This document shows, piece by piece, positions 1-11,624 of a stretch of 64,000 nt of DNA (positions are counted from its first letter, which is position 1; the number at the start of each line of letters is the position of its first letter). The stretch comes from Argentina anserina (taxonomy: Eukaryota; Streptophyta; Magnoliopsida; Rosales; Rosaceae): the NCBI RefSeq assembly GCF_933775445.1, contig NC_065872.1:7378001-7442000 (forward strand). The letters run 5' to 3'. A model generated the notes under the pieces. The model was given only the letters and a program-made list of their open reading frames with translations, searched no databases and was not told the origin of the DNA. The position numbers and the translations under genes were made by a program.

Positions 1-229
1 GAAACCGAAAAACCGGTTCAGATACGATTTTAGGCTTCAAACTGACCGAACCGAATTTTAAAAAAATTATATATTTTTAATTACAAGTCAGAAGTATATA
101 TGCATTCTTTCTCTATACCGACTCTACGGTTTCATTTTAACCCCAGCCCTTTTTTCTCTCGGCCGCTTTGTGCAAGACCCACTCTCAGAGTCTCTCTCAA
201 TTGCTCGATCTCTTTTTAGCGACTCCACC

Positions 230-2989
230 ATGACTCCTCCTCCTAAGGTATCATTCTCCATCTCTATTCTCTAACTCTATCTCTCTCACTGGTTCTCTTT
301 GATTTGAGAGTATTTCCGATCCAATTTGGGTTTTAATTTCTGATCAGATCTCTTTTTGCTTTCAAGTATTTCAAGTTTTGCTTCTATCTTAATCTAATAT
401 GGGTGTATAATTGATTCGTGTAGTTCTCTTGAATATGAATTTGTTACAATTCTCAATGATGGAGATTTGTTGGCTAGTACTTTATTTTCTTATGATATTC
501 TTATAGTTTAGAATAATGGAGATTTGTTGGCTTTTGTGACTTGTGAGAATGTGAGATTATGATTGTTGGGTTGTTGCCTATTGCTTATGTTGACTATTGT
601 TGTTTTTTGATTTGTCTTTTCAGGATAGACATCCACTCTGAAGCTTTGATTCTACTCCTGCTAGGAGCAGCACACCTGGAACCATGACACCAGCAAGCTC
701 GCCTCCACTAGAAAGCATGCCTCGACTTCTTCCGCTTCCACTAGCACCAACAAAAGGACAAGCTTTTTCGTCCACTGAGTCAACTCAAGATGCTATTGGC
801 GAAAAGAAGAGGAAGAATGCAAGCATAGTGTGGGATCATTTCATCAAGCTGACTAATCATGATGGCTCAAAGATGGAAAAGTCAAAATCCAAGTGCATGC
901 ACTGCTCCACAACGTACCTTATGCACTTAAAGGGGAATGGAACTTCAACCATGAGGAATCATCTACTCTCCAACTGCAGAAAGAGCCCTCTGTATAGCAC
1001 CAACAAGAAACAAAAGTATCTATCTTTTGATACACCTGAAAATAGAGGTGGTTTGAAATCTTATGCATATGATCCTGACGTTGCTAGGTTGTCTTATGCT
1101 AGAATGATTATTAGGGATGAACTTCCTTTTAGTTTAGTGAAAAAAAAGGGTTTCAAGAGTTTGTGAAAACATGTCAGCCACTGTTTGTTTTACCTTCTCG
1201 TAGGCAGATAACTAGAGATATATGGGATTTGTATCAGTGTGAGAAAACTAGAATGAAAATTGTTTTAGCTGCCTATGGTCAGAGAGTGAGTTTGACAACA
1301 GACACCTGGACTTCAATCCAGAATATTAATTATATGGTATTGACTGCTCATTTTGTCGATGAAGATTGGGTGTTGCACAAGCGCATCCTTAACTTTGTTG
1401 TCATCCCTAACCATAAGGGCAGGACAATTGGGCAGCTTGTTAAGTCATCCTTGATAGGATGGGGGATAGAAAAGGTTTACTATTGTCGTAGATAATGCTA
1501 GCTCAAATCAAGTTGCACTTGATTATATGAGGGATAAGATAGAAAATTGAAATGAGTTTGTGTTGAATGGATCTTTCTTGCATATGTGGTGTTGCTGCCA
1601 TATCCTTAACCTGATTGTTAAGGATGGCATGGAGGGGTTGGGTAGCTCGAGTGATGCAATTCGAAATTGTGTGAAGTACATCAGATCCTCTCCTGTAAGG
1701 TTGGAAAAATTTAGAAAGTGTACTGCTCAGGAGAAGTGTGAGCACAAGGGCGGAATTGTTCCTTTAGATGTACCAACAAGGTGGAATTCGACATATTTCA
1801 TGATGATCCTGGTGTTAAGTATAAAAAGGCTTTTGCAAGGATGGAGGATGAGGATGAGGATGAGGATGAGCAATTTGATAGCTATTTTTATGAAAAGATT
1901 GGTGGGAAGAAAATGTAATTTAAATAATTCTGAAATTATTTCAGTTTAAACTATTTAAATTGTGATTGTATTTTAATAGTTATTATATGTTTTTTTCTTG
2001 AAGGATTGGGTCTCCTACTTCTGTTGACTAGGATAAGGCAGTGAAACTAGTGAAATTTTTAAAGATATTCTATGATGCAACTCTTGAGTTTAGTGGCAGC
2101 AAGATGGTTACTGCAAATCAACCTCTTTTGTGGATGTGCACAATTGTGGGTGAGTTGGAGAAGTGCATGAAGAGTGATGATCCTCTGATGAAGAGCATTG
2201 GAATAGCAATGAAGGAGAAGTATGATAAGTATTGGGGGAGGCTAGAAGACATGAATAAAATATGCTAGATTGCTGTTTTGATGGATCCGAGGTACAAAGT
2301 CTTGTATTTGGAGTATTTATTTCCCATGTTGCAGAAAGACAAAGCAAGGGTAAAGCTAATGGTTGATGAGGTGAAGAACATTTTTAAGAAGATGTACATA
2401 GAGAACTATGAGGCAGATCCTGAAGCTGCTCAAGGTTCAATTGAGGCCACATTGCCTAGGTTTGATGATACAACTGATTCAAATGTGGAGAAAGATAGCC
2501 ATGTTGCCAATATTTCAGAGGTTGACAAGTACCTATTGTAAGCTCATAAAAGGGAAAGATGTGGTGGAGATCAAATCAGAGGTTGACGAGTACCTATTGT
2601 AAGCTCCAGAAGATGCTGCAAATACAAAGTTTAATGTTTTAAGCTGGTGGAAAGAGAATGCACCTAGATATCCCATCTTATTACAAATTGCTAAAGACGT
2701 GTATGGTGTTCATGTCTCTACAGTGGCATCTGAAAGTGCTTTCTCTCTTGGAAAAAGGGTGATTGATCCATTTAGAGCTTGTTTAACTCAAAAAATGGTG
2801 GAATGCCTAGTGTGTTGCAGTGATTGGCTCAGAGCTAATAGCGATTCATCCTTTTTCAAAGAGTCTAGGAAATATGAGCTTGCTCTTTATGCTGAACTTG
2901 AAAAGATTGAAAGAGGTAACTTAGTTCAAACTTCAAATTTTAGTGATTCATTAATGTTGTTGTATGATCTCTATAATGTTGTATTCTAA
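230..2989 (+). pseudogene. hAT transposase pseudogene (BED finger, RNase H-like core, C-terminal dimerisation domain)
   Basis: A short first exon (ATG at 230, donor after 247) appears spliced to an acceptor at 623, but the joined frame runs into a stop at once, so it is already broken. A BED zinc finger is readable at about 800-1000, with the Cys pair in KCMHCS and a later His/Cys pair. The start of the RNase H-like core, with motif DTWTS, is at about 1300. A middle block with RWNSTYFM is near 1780. The hAT dimerisation block, STVASESAFSLGKRVID, is near 2715. These pieces lie in different frames separated by stops, with AT-rich insertions near 1920-2035. No single reading frame can make active transposase. 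Family assignment is firm; function is lost. Confidence 0.85.
2515..2606 (+). repeat. 61-bp tandem duplication inside the hAT transposase
   Basis: A 31-nt block covering a Val-Asp-Lys/Glu-Tyr-Leu-Leu coding stretch and a following stop occurs at 2515-2545 and again at 2576-2606 with one mismatch. It adds an extra stop and marks local slippage or repair in the dead transposase. Confidence 0.8.
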
Positions 2990-3515
2990 GTTCCTAACAC
3001 GTGCACTTATGTGTTTTAACTACTATGATCTGATGTGACTGAGGAGTGATGGCATAAGAGCAAGATGTGCTATTGATTTTGCTAGTTATTTTTAATTATT
3101 GTTGAACTGCTAGATCTTTTTAATTTATTGGTTTGTATGAATTATGATATTGAACTGTTGAAGTGTTGAACTGCTAGATATAAATTTATGGTATTATGTG
3201 ATGCATTTTTACTTATGCTGTGATGTTTTTGAGTTCAAATTTTTTTTTTCAAATTGAGATTCACATGTGTTTTTACTTGAAAACTGAAAAGAGCAGCCAT
3301 TTTTGGGTTGTGAATCTAAAAAATCTGCTTAAATACAAAACTTGGGTTTAATGTTATTATTGGCCCATTTACAAACCAAATCAAACCCGAAACCAAAATA
3401 TTCAGCCTGACCCATTCATACTCGGTTATGGTTTCATTTTCCAAGAAACCGTTTAAAGTGGTCTGACTTCGGTTTGGGTCTGAAACCGACCCAACCCGAT
3501 ATATGCCCAGCCCTA

Positions 3516-3815
3516 CTCCACTCCGGATATAATTTTGACATAATTATGAGATTTTACCACAAAAGTGCCATGGAAGAAATTTAAGCCTACAAGGCTTCCA
3601 TACCTCACATTTCTCCATTTGAGATATCATCATATCTCATCGCTATCTATTTCACCTATCACGTTGAAGCTTCCTATTGGCGTCATGATGTAGGTGTCAA
3701 TATCACAATACATCGAGACCAGTTTCATATTAGCTTCGATCAGCCTATTTACAAATTGAAGCTCTAGCTACTTAAGGGAGGGGAGTGAAGTACTCTAACC
3801 CCAATTACATAGAAA
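3516..3815 (+). other. Upstream region of MES-1
   Basis: About 300 bp lie between the hAT right end and the MES-1 start codon. I see no clear TATA box at the expected distance and no coding potential. If MES-1 was ever expressed from this copy, its proximal promoter is this stretch plus transposon DNA. Confidence 0.5.
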
Positions 3816-4500
3816 ATGTTAGAGTCTAACACACAGAAGCAGCACTTTGTTCTCGTTCATGGTGCAGGCCATGGAGCTTGGTGCTGGTACAAAATCAAGC
3901 CGAAGCTGGAGTCCGCCGGCCACAAAGTCACGGCCCTCGACAATGCTGGTTCAGGCATCGACACCAAGTCCATAGAGGATGTTCGTTCACTAGAAGAGTA
4001 CTCTGAGCCTCTGCTTCAGTTTATTGGATCACTTTCTCCGCAAGAAAAGGTGATCCTTGTAGGTCACAGCCTTGGGGGCATGAACTTGTCTGTTGCCATG
4101 GAGAAGTTCCCTCTGAAAATTTCTGCTGCTGTTTTCTTGACTGCTTTTTTGCCAGATACCACACACCACCCTTCGTATATTATGGATCAGGTATGTTGTT
4201 CTCTCAAGAATTAGATTTGACGGAAAATTTATTTTGATAAACTGTGAAACATGATTGAGCAGTCAGGCCATTCATATACTGATACCGTAGCATGATCCAG
4301 TCCGTATTACTGGATCATAGGTACACAGTAGCATAGTTACTGTAGCATTTCTTACTGCATTTCAATTCACATTCCTTGTACACAGTACCTTTGAAAAAAA
4401 ATTATTGCATTTCAGTTCAGTTCAAATTACTTGTCTATAATATTTAGTGGGAGACTTGTCGATCCCTATTGCTAGTCCAAGAACTTTATTAGTCCCTAAT

Positions 4501-4988
4501 CCCTATTGCCAGTCAAGTTCTTGTCCTAAAGCTAAGAAGTTGAGAGGTTCACAACTTGTTTTTTTATTTTTAGAGAAATGAATTTACTTCATTCGGCGAC
4601 AACGCCAAGCACAACCACAAGTACCAAAACACAAGAGGTGACATGCCACGTCTAATGTGAGATAAACCAAAACAAAACAAAAAAATGCGCAAAAAACGCA
4701 CTTATTAAACAAAACAGAGTAAAAAAAAGTCTGGGAAAAAAATAACAGAAAAACACTAAAGCCAAAAAACCAAAACTTAGTAACTGCCACTACACTTTTC
4801 AATTGATCGAAATCTAACCAATCGAGCCCATGACATGAATTACGTACTCTCCCTGATAGCCAAATCAAAGGAAAAGACAAGAGGGAGGATCTATGACAGT
4901 ATTAATTGGTTTTGGCCTTAGCAATTAAATCATTTGGTCGACTAGTCCCTATTGCCAGTCAAGTTCTTGTCCTATAGCCAAGTAGTTG
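4501..4988. repeat. 42-bp direct repeats flanking about 400 bp in MES-1 intron 1
   Basis: CCCTATTGCCAGTCAAGTTC begins both copies (4501-4542 and 4947-4988), which differ at about three positions. Between them are 404 bp of A-rich DNA without a convincing reading frame. This could be an insertion bounded by a duplication, or two remnants of an intronic tandem repeat. Confidence 0.6.
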
Positions 4989-5450
4989 CCTAGTTGGCAG
5001 CTGAATCCTTCCAAATTGAAAATGTAGAATCTAATTATTTACTTCATAACTATACCAAAATTACAGTGCTTTCAATGGGAATACTATGGTTGTTCTTTTG
5101 ATCTCTTCTGCGTGGACAGTTCATGGAAACAACACCATCAGACCTATGGTTGGACACTCAGTTTGGAACATTTGGAGAAGAACCCTTAACATCAATTGAT
5201 TTTGGTCCCAAGTGCTTGTCAACAATTATTTATCAATTCAGCCCTATTGAGGTATCTTTTTGTCCCGAAAACTCACTCAATAGCAGAAGATTCGGACTAC
5301 GATACTTGATACTTGATAATTGAAGTGTTGCTTCTTAGTTATTGTATCACTGGTATGTCTTGTTCAAGTTTTCGAAACTGATGCAATTACATTGTGCATG
5401 TTCAAAGGATTTTGAACTCGCCAAGACTCTAGGAAGGAGAAATTCCTTCT

Positions 5451-5599
5451 ACTGGAATTGATTGGTTATATTACTTGATTTTTCTTCATACACATATCAA
5501 CCTATATATACTAATCTACGAATCTATCTATCCGAGATTCACTCCGTGAATCACGGACCGTGTTTCACGGCGTGTTTCACGCCACTATACATGCCAACA
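5451..5599 (-). repeat. Copia 3' LTR (149 bp)
   Basis: It reads TGTTGGCATG on the minus strand and ends at ACTGGAATTG on the plus strand. It has two copies of the 12-bp CACGGCGTGTTT-type repeat near its start, against four in the other LTR. Confidence 0.93.
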
Positions 5600-5607
5600 C
5601 TCCCCCT
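5600..5607 (-). other. Copia polypurine tract
   Basis: AGGGGGAG on the minus strand lies directly before the 3' LTR, the expected site for plus-strand priming. Confidence 0.8.
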
Positions 5608-8600
5608 CAAGTTGGTGCATACATATCAACCATGCCCAATTTGCTAAGTGAATCATAAAAAACCCTTTTTAACACTCCTTTTGTGAGCATATCGGCAAGT
5701 TGCTCTTCTGTGGAAACAAAAGGAAAACTAATGATCTTTGCGTCTAGCTTTTCCTTTATAAAATGACGATCAACCTCCACATGTTTTGTACGATCATGTT
5801 GCACAGGATTATGCGAAATATCAATAGCTGCCTTGTTGTCACAGTACAGCTGCAAAGCACATTTAGGCTTAATACCCAAGTCTTCTAGTAGATTTCTAAG
5901 CCATAATAATTCGCACACTCCCTGAGCCATACCTCTGTATTCTGCTTCAGCACTAGATCGAGCTACCACATTTTGTTTCTTACTCCTCCACGTAACAAGA
6001 TTGCCTCCAACAAATGTATAGTACCCTGATGTGGATCTCCGATCGGTAACATTTCCAGCCCAGTCTGCATCTGTGAAGCCACAAATCTCAAAGATATTGT
6101 TGTGATTAGAAAACATTACTCCTCTCCCTGGAGCTGACTTCAAGTATCTCAAAATCCTCACAACAGCATCCATATGATCCACACTCGGATTATGCATGAA
6201 CTGACTCACTACACTTACTGCATACGCAACATCTGGCCTGGTATGTGACAAATAAATCAGGCGTCCAACTAGCCTCTGATATCGAGCTTTGTCAATGGGC
6301 ACTTGATCTGGATACTCTGCTAACCGATGGTTCTGCTCAATAGGAGTATCAATTGGAGTGCAATTTAACATCCCTGTCTCCGTTAGTAGATCAAGGATGT
6401 ACTTCCTTTGACACAGATAGATACCATCACTTCCCCGGGCTACCTCAATACCCAAGAAGTACTTGAGTGTACCTAGGTCCTTCATCTCAAACTCTGTGGC
6501 TAGCTGCTTTTGTAATCTGTCCACCTCAATAGTATCATTACCAGTAACTACCATATCGTCAACATATATGATTAGGGCTGTTACCTTCCTTTGTTGGTGT
6601 TTGAGAAATAATGTGTGGTCTGAATTACTCTGCATGTATCCAATTTTCCTCATGAATTGTGAGAATCTTCCAAACCAAGCACGAGGTGACTGTTTAAGAC
6701 CATACAAAGACTTTCTCAATCTGCATACGGAGTTACTTGGAGAAGTGGCCACATATCCAGGCGGAAGATCCATGTATACTTCCTCTGTTAGTTCTCCATG
6801 AAGGAATGCATTCTTAACATCAAACTGCCTAAGTGGCCAGTTCAAGTTAGCAGCGATAGAGAGCAATACCCGGATAGTGTTTATCTTTGCAACAGGTGCA
6901 AATGTCTCATCATAGTCTATGCCATATGTCTGGGTGAACCCCTTTGCTACTAGGCGTGCTTTATACCGGCTTACTGACCCATCTGGATTATGCTTCACTG
7001 TAAACACCAATCGACATCCTACAGTCTTCTTGCCATATGGTGGAGGTACAAGCTCCCAAGTATTGTTCTTTTGTAATGCTTCTATCTCTTCCTCCATTGC
7101 TTTCCTCCATTTTGGATCGCCCAATGCATCCTGCACTTTGTTAGGTACTGATACAGTAGATATTTGATTCACAAATGACTCATATGACTTAGATAATCTT
7201 TTGGTAGATATAAAATTGGCCACCGGATACTTGGCTTTAGTCTGAAGGGTAGGTTCATATTTTTTTGTTGGTTGACCTCGAGTAAACCTATTTGGCAAAA
7301 CATATTGTCTACTATTAGCCTGAATAGAATGACTAACCTCAGATGAGTGATCTTCTGTACCAGGAGAGCATTGATCAGGGGTATAAGTAGTACGAGATAC
7401 ATGAGGGGTAGTTGTGTTGTCAGCTTCCGGTGCCTGAATCTCTTCAGTGACGACCTCCGATGGTGCCTGTGTGACTGACACTTTGGTAATCTCAACAGAT
7501 CTTGTTACCATATCGACTGGCTCACTTGTCTCTCCCTCTCCATGATACAGCTCTTCAAAATAGGAATCCTCCCCCTGAAGAGCAGTATCAGAAGAGGAAA
7601 AATAACTCATATCCTCAAAAAAGGTAACATCCATAGTGACATAGTACTTCCGAGTAGGGGGATGGTAGCACCGGTACCCTTTCTGATGGCTGCCGTACCC
7701 AACAAACACACATTTAACTGCCCGGGCATCTAACTTAGAACGCTGATGTTGTGGAAGATGAACAAAAGCAACACAACCGAAAACACGGGCATGAAGATTA
7801 TGAAAAGAGGGTAATTTGACATGAGATGCAAGCACCTCATATGGAACTTTCCCTTTAAGAACACGAGATGGAAGACGATTAATAAGGTGGGCGGAAGTAA
7901 TGACAGCATCACCCCAAAGGTATTTAGGCATGTGGGCACTAAAAAGAATACACCGAGCCATATCAAGTAAATGACGATTTTTCCTTTCAGAAACCCCATT
8001 TTGCTCAGGTGTGTAAGGACACGTTGTTTGATGAACAATCCCGTGTGCGTTAAAGAACTCCTGAAAGACACGATTCATATATTCCCCCCCTATTATCAGA
8101 ACGAAGAACTCGAATGGTAGCATTATATTGTGTTTGGATATTGGCATGGAAGGCACGAAAGGCTGGAAACACCTCATTTTTATTCTTAAGAAGAACAATC
8201 CAGGAAAGACGTGTGCAATCATCAATAAAGGACACAAAATAACGCATTCCTGACATAGTAGACTCTTTAGAGGGTCCCCAAACATCAGAATGAATTAATT
8301 CAAAAGGAAGAGAACTTTTAGTAGAAGTACTAGGGGAATAGGTAGATCGATGACTCTTACCTAAAACACATGTCTCACAACATAAACAAGACTCGTCCAC
8401 ACTAAGAAATAAAGTAGGCATGGATTTTTTCATAACACTAAAAGATGGATGCCCTAAGCGACGATGCCATAACCAAACTTCACTTAGCTTGTCAGAAGTG
8501 GAGAGTAAAGCGGTCCGAGACTGTCCCCCTGTTTTTTCCCCTGTATGTCAGATCCAGATGAAACAACCGGCCCCTCAGATACCCCCGACCAATTGCCTGT

Positions 8601-9952
8601 CCGGTGAGAAGATCCTGAAATATTACATACATAGGAAAAAAGGTCATAGAGCACTGAGCGTCAGCGTTCAATTGGGGAACATATATCAAATTATGAGATA
8701 AAGCAGGTACATAAAGGACATTGTGAAGCTCTATGGTGGGAGTAATACGAACGGACCCTGTCCCTAACACGGGGAATGCCTCACCATTAGCATTAGTAAC
8801 ATAGGGTACGGCTAGATGGGACAATACGGTGAAATAAGATTTGTCATAAGTCATATGATCAGATGCACCAGAATCAATAATCCATGTATCAAAACTAACA
8901 GAGTGAGAAATATTAAAAGCCATATCAATTGGACCGCGACCAACGATGGAGACTGTAGGTGCTCCTCCAGTAGTATGATGATCATGCCCAACCACTCCAT
9001 AGATATCGGGTTCCGGAACTAATTGAAGAGCTGCTTTCGCCTGAGGTCGATAATGAGGCCTCTTAGGCCTAAGGTGTGGATATAATTTCCAACATGTCGT
9101 ACGAGCATGGTTAGAATCATGGCAATAAGAGCAAGGAGGACGAGGCTGATTCTCGAAGCCTGGTGGTGGTCCCTGTCGGTGAAGGGGAGCGGAAGCTGTT
9201 GGTGGAATGGGTGGTGCCAAAGAACGAGCATGAACAGTGAGACTGGAAACGACAGCCGGTGCCTGAAGACTACTCTCCTGCTGAGACTCATCCTTTCGGA
9301 TATAGGTGAAAGCGGTGAGAAGGCTAGGTGGTTCGGTCATTCGGAGCAATTCGCCTTTTGCACTGGTATGCTTTGCATCGAGACCTTTTAGGAAATGGTG
9401 AACTCGTTCAATCTCCTTCTCTTTTTGGTACCAAACAATATCCTCTTGATTTTTGATCATGCAAGGACATTTCATATCAATCTCAGCCCAAATATTCTTT
9501 AGTTTGGTGAAATAGTGTGCCACCGGTTGCCCATCCTGATGTATTGCCAAAGCTGTGCACATTAACTCATGAACCTGTATGAAATCAGAGTCATTAGTAA
9601 ATAAGCCGGCTAGTGTCTCCCATATTGCCTGTGCAGTAACACATGCTTCCACCAGATCAACTATCTCATCATTCATAGCCTTCCACAAGACGGACATGAC
9701 AAGACCATCATTGTCGTCCCATTTATTGTAGGTAACAACATCCTCAAGACTAGGAGCCTTAGTGACGCCGGTGACATGGCCCATCTTGTGCATGCCACGA
9801 AGATGAGCAGCCATAAGTCGTTTCCATTTACGGAAATTGGTTCCGTTGAGTTTGGCGCCCCCAAATGAACCGCTGTCAGAACCTTTTACAGATACTTCGA
9901 AGGTCGGAACATCAGGGAGCTGAGAACCCTCCACTTCATGTCCAGAACCCAT
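5607..9952 (-). pseudogene. Copia gag-pol polyprotein, two frame breaks
   Basis: Gag starts at 9952 with an N-terminal UBN2-like region and the zinc knuckle CSYCHDSNHARTTC (about 9130-9090). The protease motif WIIDSGASDHMT is near 8890. A first frame break at about 8490-8530 precedes the pre-integrase HHCC block (WHRRLGHPS). A second break lies in a run of seven G at about 8082-8088, inside the integrase core close to the second catalytic Asp. The rest runs unbroken to 5607. It has the integrase Glu region (QNGVSERKNRH), reverse transcriptase with YVDD, and RNase H with the TDADWAG and SSAEAEYR motifs. Length is normal for a plant copia polyprotein. The clade is probably Ale/Retrofit-like, judged only from layout and PBS. 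Confidence 0.92.
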
Positions 9953-10691
9953 TGAAAAAAAGAGACAGTGTAAAAATCAGGGATTAGAGAGCAAAAAATG
10001 CGAGAAATGGAGAACAATCTGTCGCCGGTGCACTTGCACTGTCGGTGAGTATGCACTGACAGAAGCTGAGTGGACCGGGTCGGGTTGAGTGGACCGGGTC
10101 GGGTTGAATTGACCGGGTCGGGTTGAATGGACCGGGCTTCTCGGATCTGGGCCGGGCTTCTCGGATCTGGGCCGGATCTGGGCGGGTCGGTTTCGGGCGC
10201 GAAAGCTGTGATTTTTGGCAGCGCGATGCGACAGTCTTGACGCGGCGGTGCTGACGGAAAGAGATGCCGGTGGTTTGCAGCAGAGGGACGGCGACGAGAT
10301 CGGAGCTTTGTCGAGGCGCCGAGGGGCTCGTCGGTGTCGATGGGCTCGTCGGTGTGTCGTCTGTGTCGAAGAGAACGGCGCTCGTCGAGGCGGCTCGTTG
10401 GTGTCGAGGAGAACGGCGCTCGTCGAGGCGTCGAGGAGGTGAGGTTGCAGCAGCGGGAGCGACGAGGAAAGCGGCGCTCGTTGGTGTTGACTTCTGGAGC
10501 TCGGGTGAGCTGCACGTCGCCGGGAAAAACAGTCGGTTATTCCGACTGATTACGTTGCAGTGGTGTGTGCTCCGAGGAAAAAAAGAGGTGACGTTGCCGA
10601 TGATACCACGATGTGTGCTCCAAGGCAGCGAGCTCGGCGGCTTGGCACCAATAATCTGCAAACAACAAACCCAGGTAAAACAGAGCCTAAA
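9953..10691 (-). other. Copia 5' leader with GC-rich tandem repeats
   Basis: This untranslated leader lies between the primer-binding site and gag. At 10068-10140 an 18-19-bp unit containing GACCGGGTCGGGTTGA repeats three to four times. At 10134-10180 a roughly 20-bp unit GGGCTTCTCGGATCTGGGCC repeats twice. CpG content is far above the rest of the window. Open frames of about 200 codons here are repeat-driven and show no recognised domain. Confidence 0.75.
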
Positions 10692-10703
10692 GCTCTGATA
10701 CCA
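10692..10703 (-). other. Copia primer-binding site (initiator Met tRNA)
   Basis: TGGTATCAGAGC on the minus strand is the standard plant PBS complementary to the 3' end of initiator-Met tRNA. It abuts the 5' LTR with no gap, which fixes the LTR end at 10704. Confidence 0.93.
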
Positions 10704-10876
10704 ACTGGAATTGATTGGTTATATTACTTGATTTTTCTTCATACACATATCAACCTATATATACTAATCTACGAATCTATCTATCCGGGATTCACTCCGT
10801 GAATCACGGACCGTGTTTCACGGCGTGTTTCACGGCGTGTTTCACGGCGTGTTTCACGCCACTATACATGCCAACA
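10704..10876 (-). repeat. Copia 5' LTR (173 bp)
   Basis: It is identical to the 3' LTR apart from one A/G difference and two extra 12-bp units of the CACGGCGTGTTT repeat. The LTR contains the element promoter, although no single TATA motif stands out. Confidence 0.93.
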
Positions 10877-11624
10877 CTTCTTTCGTGAACCAGCGTGCAA
10901 GATGAAGAATTTCTCAGCTGAAGGATATGGATTGGTTAAAAAGGTTTTCATAGTTTGTGAAAATGATTTGTTAATAACAAAGGAATTTCAGCATTGGATG
11001 ATTCAGAACAGTGGGGTTAAAGATGTGGTGGAGATCAAGGGAGCTGATCATATGCCTATGTTCTCAAAGCCACAAGAACTGTCCAATTCTCTTCTGGAGA
11101 TAGCACGGAGGTACAATTAAAATGTCAGTGAGCTACAATAATGCTAATGGCTGGAACAATAAATTGCTCACTACTGGTGTAACAATAAATTACAGCCTAT
11201 AATGTTTTAGTTTGATCTTTCTCTTTAGATGAACAATGTCAGTGCTTGTATTTGAAGAAACATCTATTACGATTCAGTTTGAAATATTAAGTTTTCAATT
11301 TATTTTAAACAACTTTTCCATCTAGTTGTGTTGAAGTTGAACCCCCTCTAGCAACCTATGTTGCACGGATACGGCAGGCAGAGGCGTGTCGCCGTGTCCG
11401 ACACGTCCCGACTCGCCGATACGACACGATACGCATTTTCGCCGTATCGGACATGCCACGTGGCGTATCGGAAAAAGTTGACTGTTGGACACGTTAACCG
11501 ACACATTGACCGACGTTTGAAACCTAAAAAACTCTCTCAGCCGTTCTGCTTCTCTTCTGGCTTTCTCCTTCTCCTTCCTTGCTAGCTTTCCCCTTACATC
11601 TCCTTTCTCCCTCAGCCTCTGCCT

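Larger units (their letters stand above)
1..3515 (+). mobile_element. hAT-superfamily DNA transposon, right-hand part (left end outside window)
   Basis: The segment encodes a degraded BED-finger hAT transposase. It ends in TGCCCAGCCCTA (3504-3515), the reverse complement of the TAGGGCTGGGCA-type terminus common in plant hAT elements. Both flanks of the coding part are rich in short subterminal motifs such as CCGAACCGAA and GGTTTGGGTC. The left inverted repeat and left target duplication lie before position 1, so the exact left boundary and the 8-bp duplication cannot be checked here. The element ends about 300 bp upstream of the MES-1 start codon, so it sits in or next to that promoter. Confidence 0.85.
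5451..10876 (-). mobile_element. Ty1/copia LTR retrotransposon, full length, young
   Basis: A 5,426-bp element in minus orientation is bounded by two LTRs (5451-5599 and 10704-10876) and a 5-bp target duplication CTTCT. The primer-binding site matches initiator-Met tRNA (10692-10703) and abuts the 5' LTR. A polypurine tract abuts the 3' LTR. The domain order gag, protease, integrase, reverse transcriptase, RNase H is the copia order. The LTRs differ by a single substitution plus a change in copy number of a 12-bp repeat, so insertion is recent. Pol carries two frame breaks, so this copy needs proteins in trans. It disrupts MES-1 exon 3. Confidence 0.96.
3816..11120 (+). pseudogene. MES-1: methylesterase/hydroxynitrile-lyase-like alpha/beta hydrolase, exon 3 split by a copia insertion
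   Basis: Exon 1 is 3816-4190, exon 2 is 5120-5251, and exon 3 is 5408-5450 plus 10882-11120. All introns are phase 0 with GT-AG ends. Without the insertion the exons would encode 262 residues, the usual size for cytosolic SABP2/MES enzymes. These enzymes hydrolyse methyl esters of salicylate, jasmonate or IAA, and relatives are hydroxynitrile lyases. The oxyanion motif HGAGHGAWCW is at residues 15-24. Nucleophile Ser85 is in GHSLGG, the acid Asp is in CENDLL, and the catalytic His is in GADHM. All three are intact, so the gene was probably functional until the retrotransposon landed between codons 14 and 15 of exon 3. The target site CTTCT is duplicated at 5446-5450 and 10877-10881. The C-terminal third, including acid and His, is now cut off. 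Substrate cannot be told from sequence. Confidence 0.9.

Noticed and set aside
2555..2574. 20-nt match between the hAT pseudogene and MES-1 exon 3 (KDVVEIK codons)
   Set aside because: Single short coding match with no flanking similarity; most likely chance.
6463..7167. Plus-strand frames antisense to copia pol
   Set aside because: Shadows of the minus-strand reverse transcriptase frame without any family match.
9886..10661. Two 209- and 225-codon frames between copia gag and 5' LTR
   Set aside because: They overlap, follow GC-rich repeats, and match no copia domain; the region is the untranslated leader.
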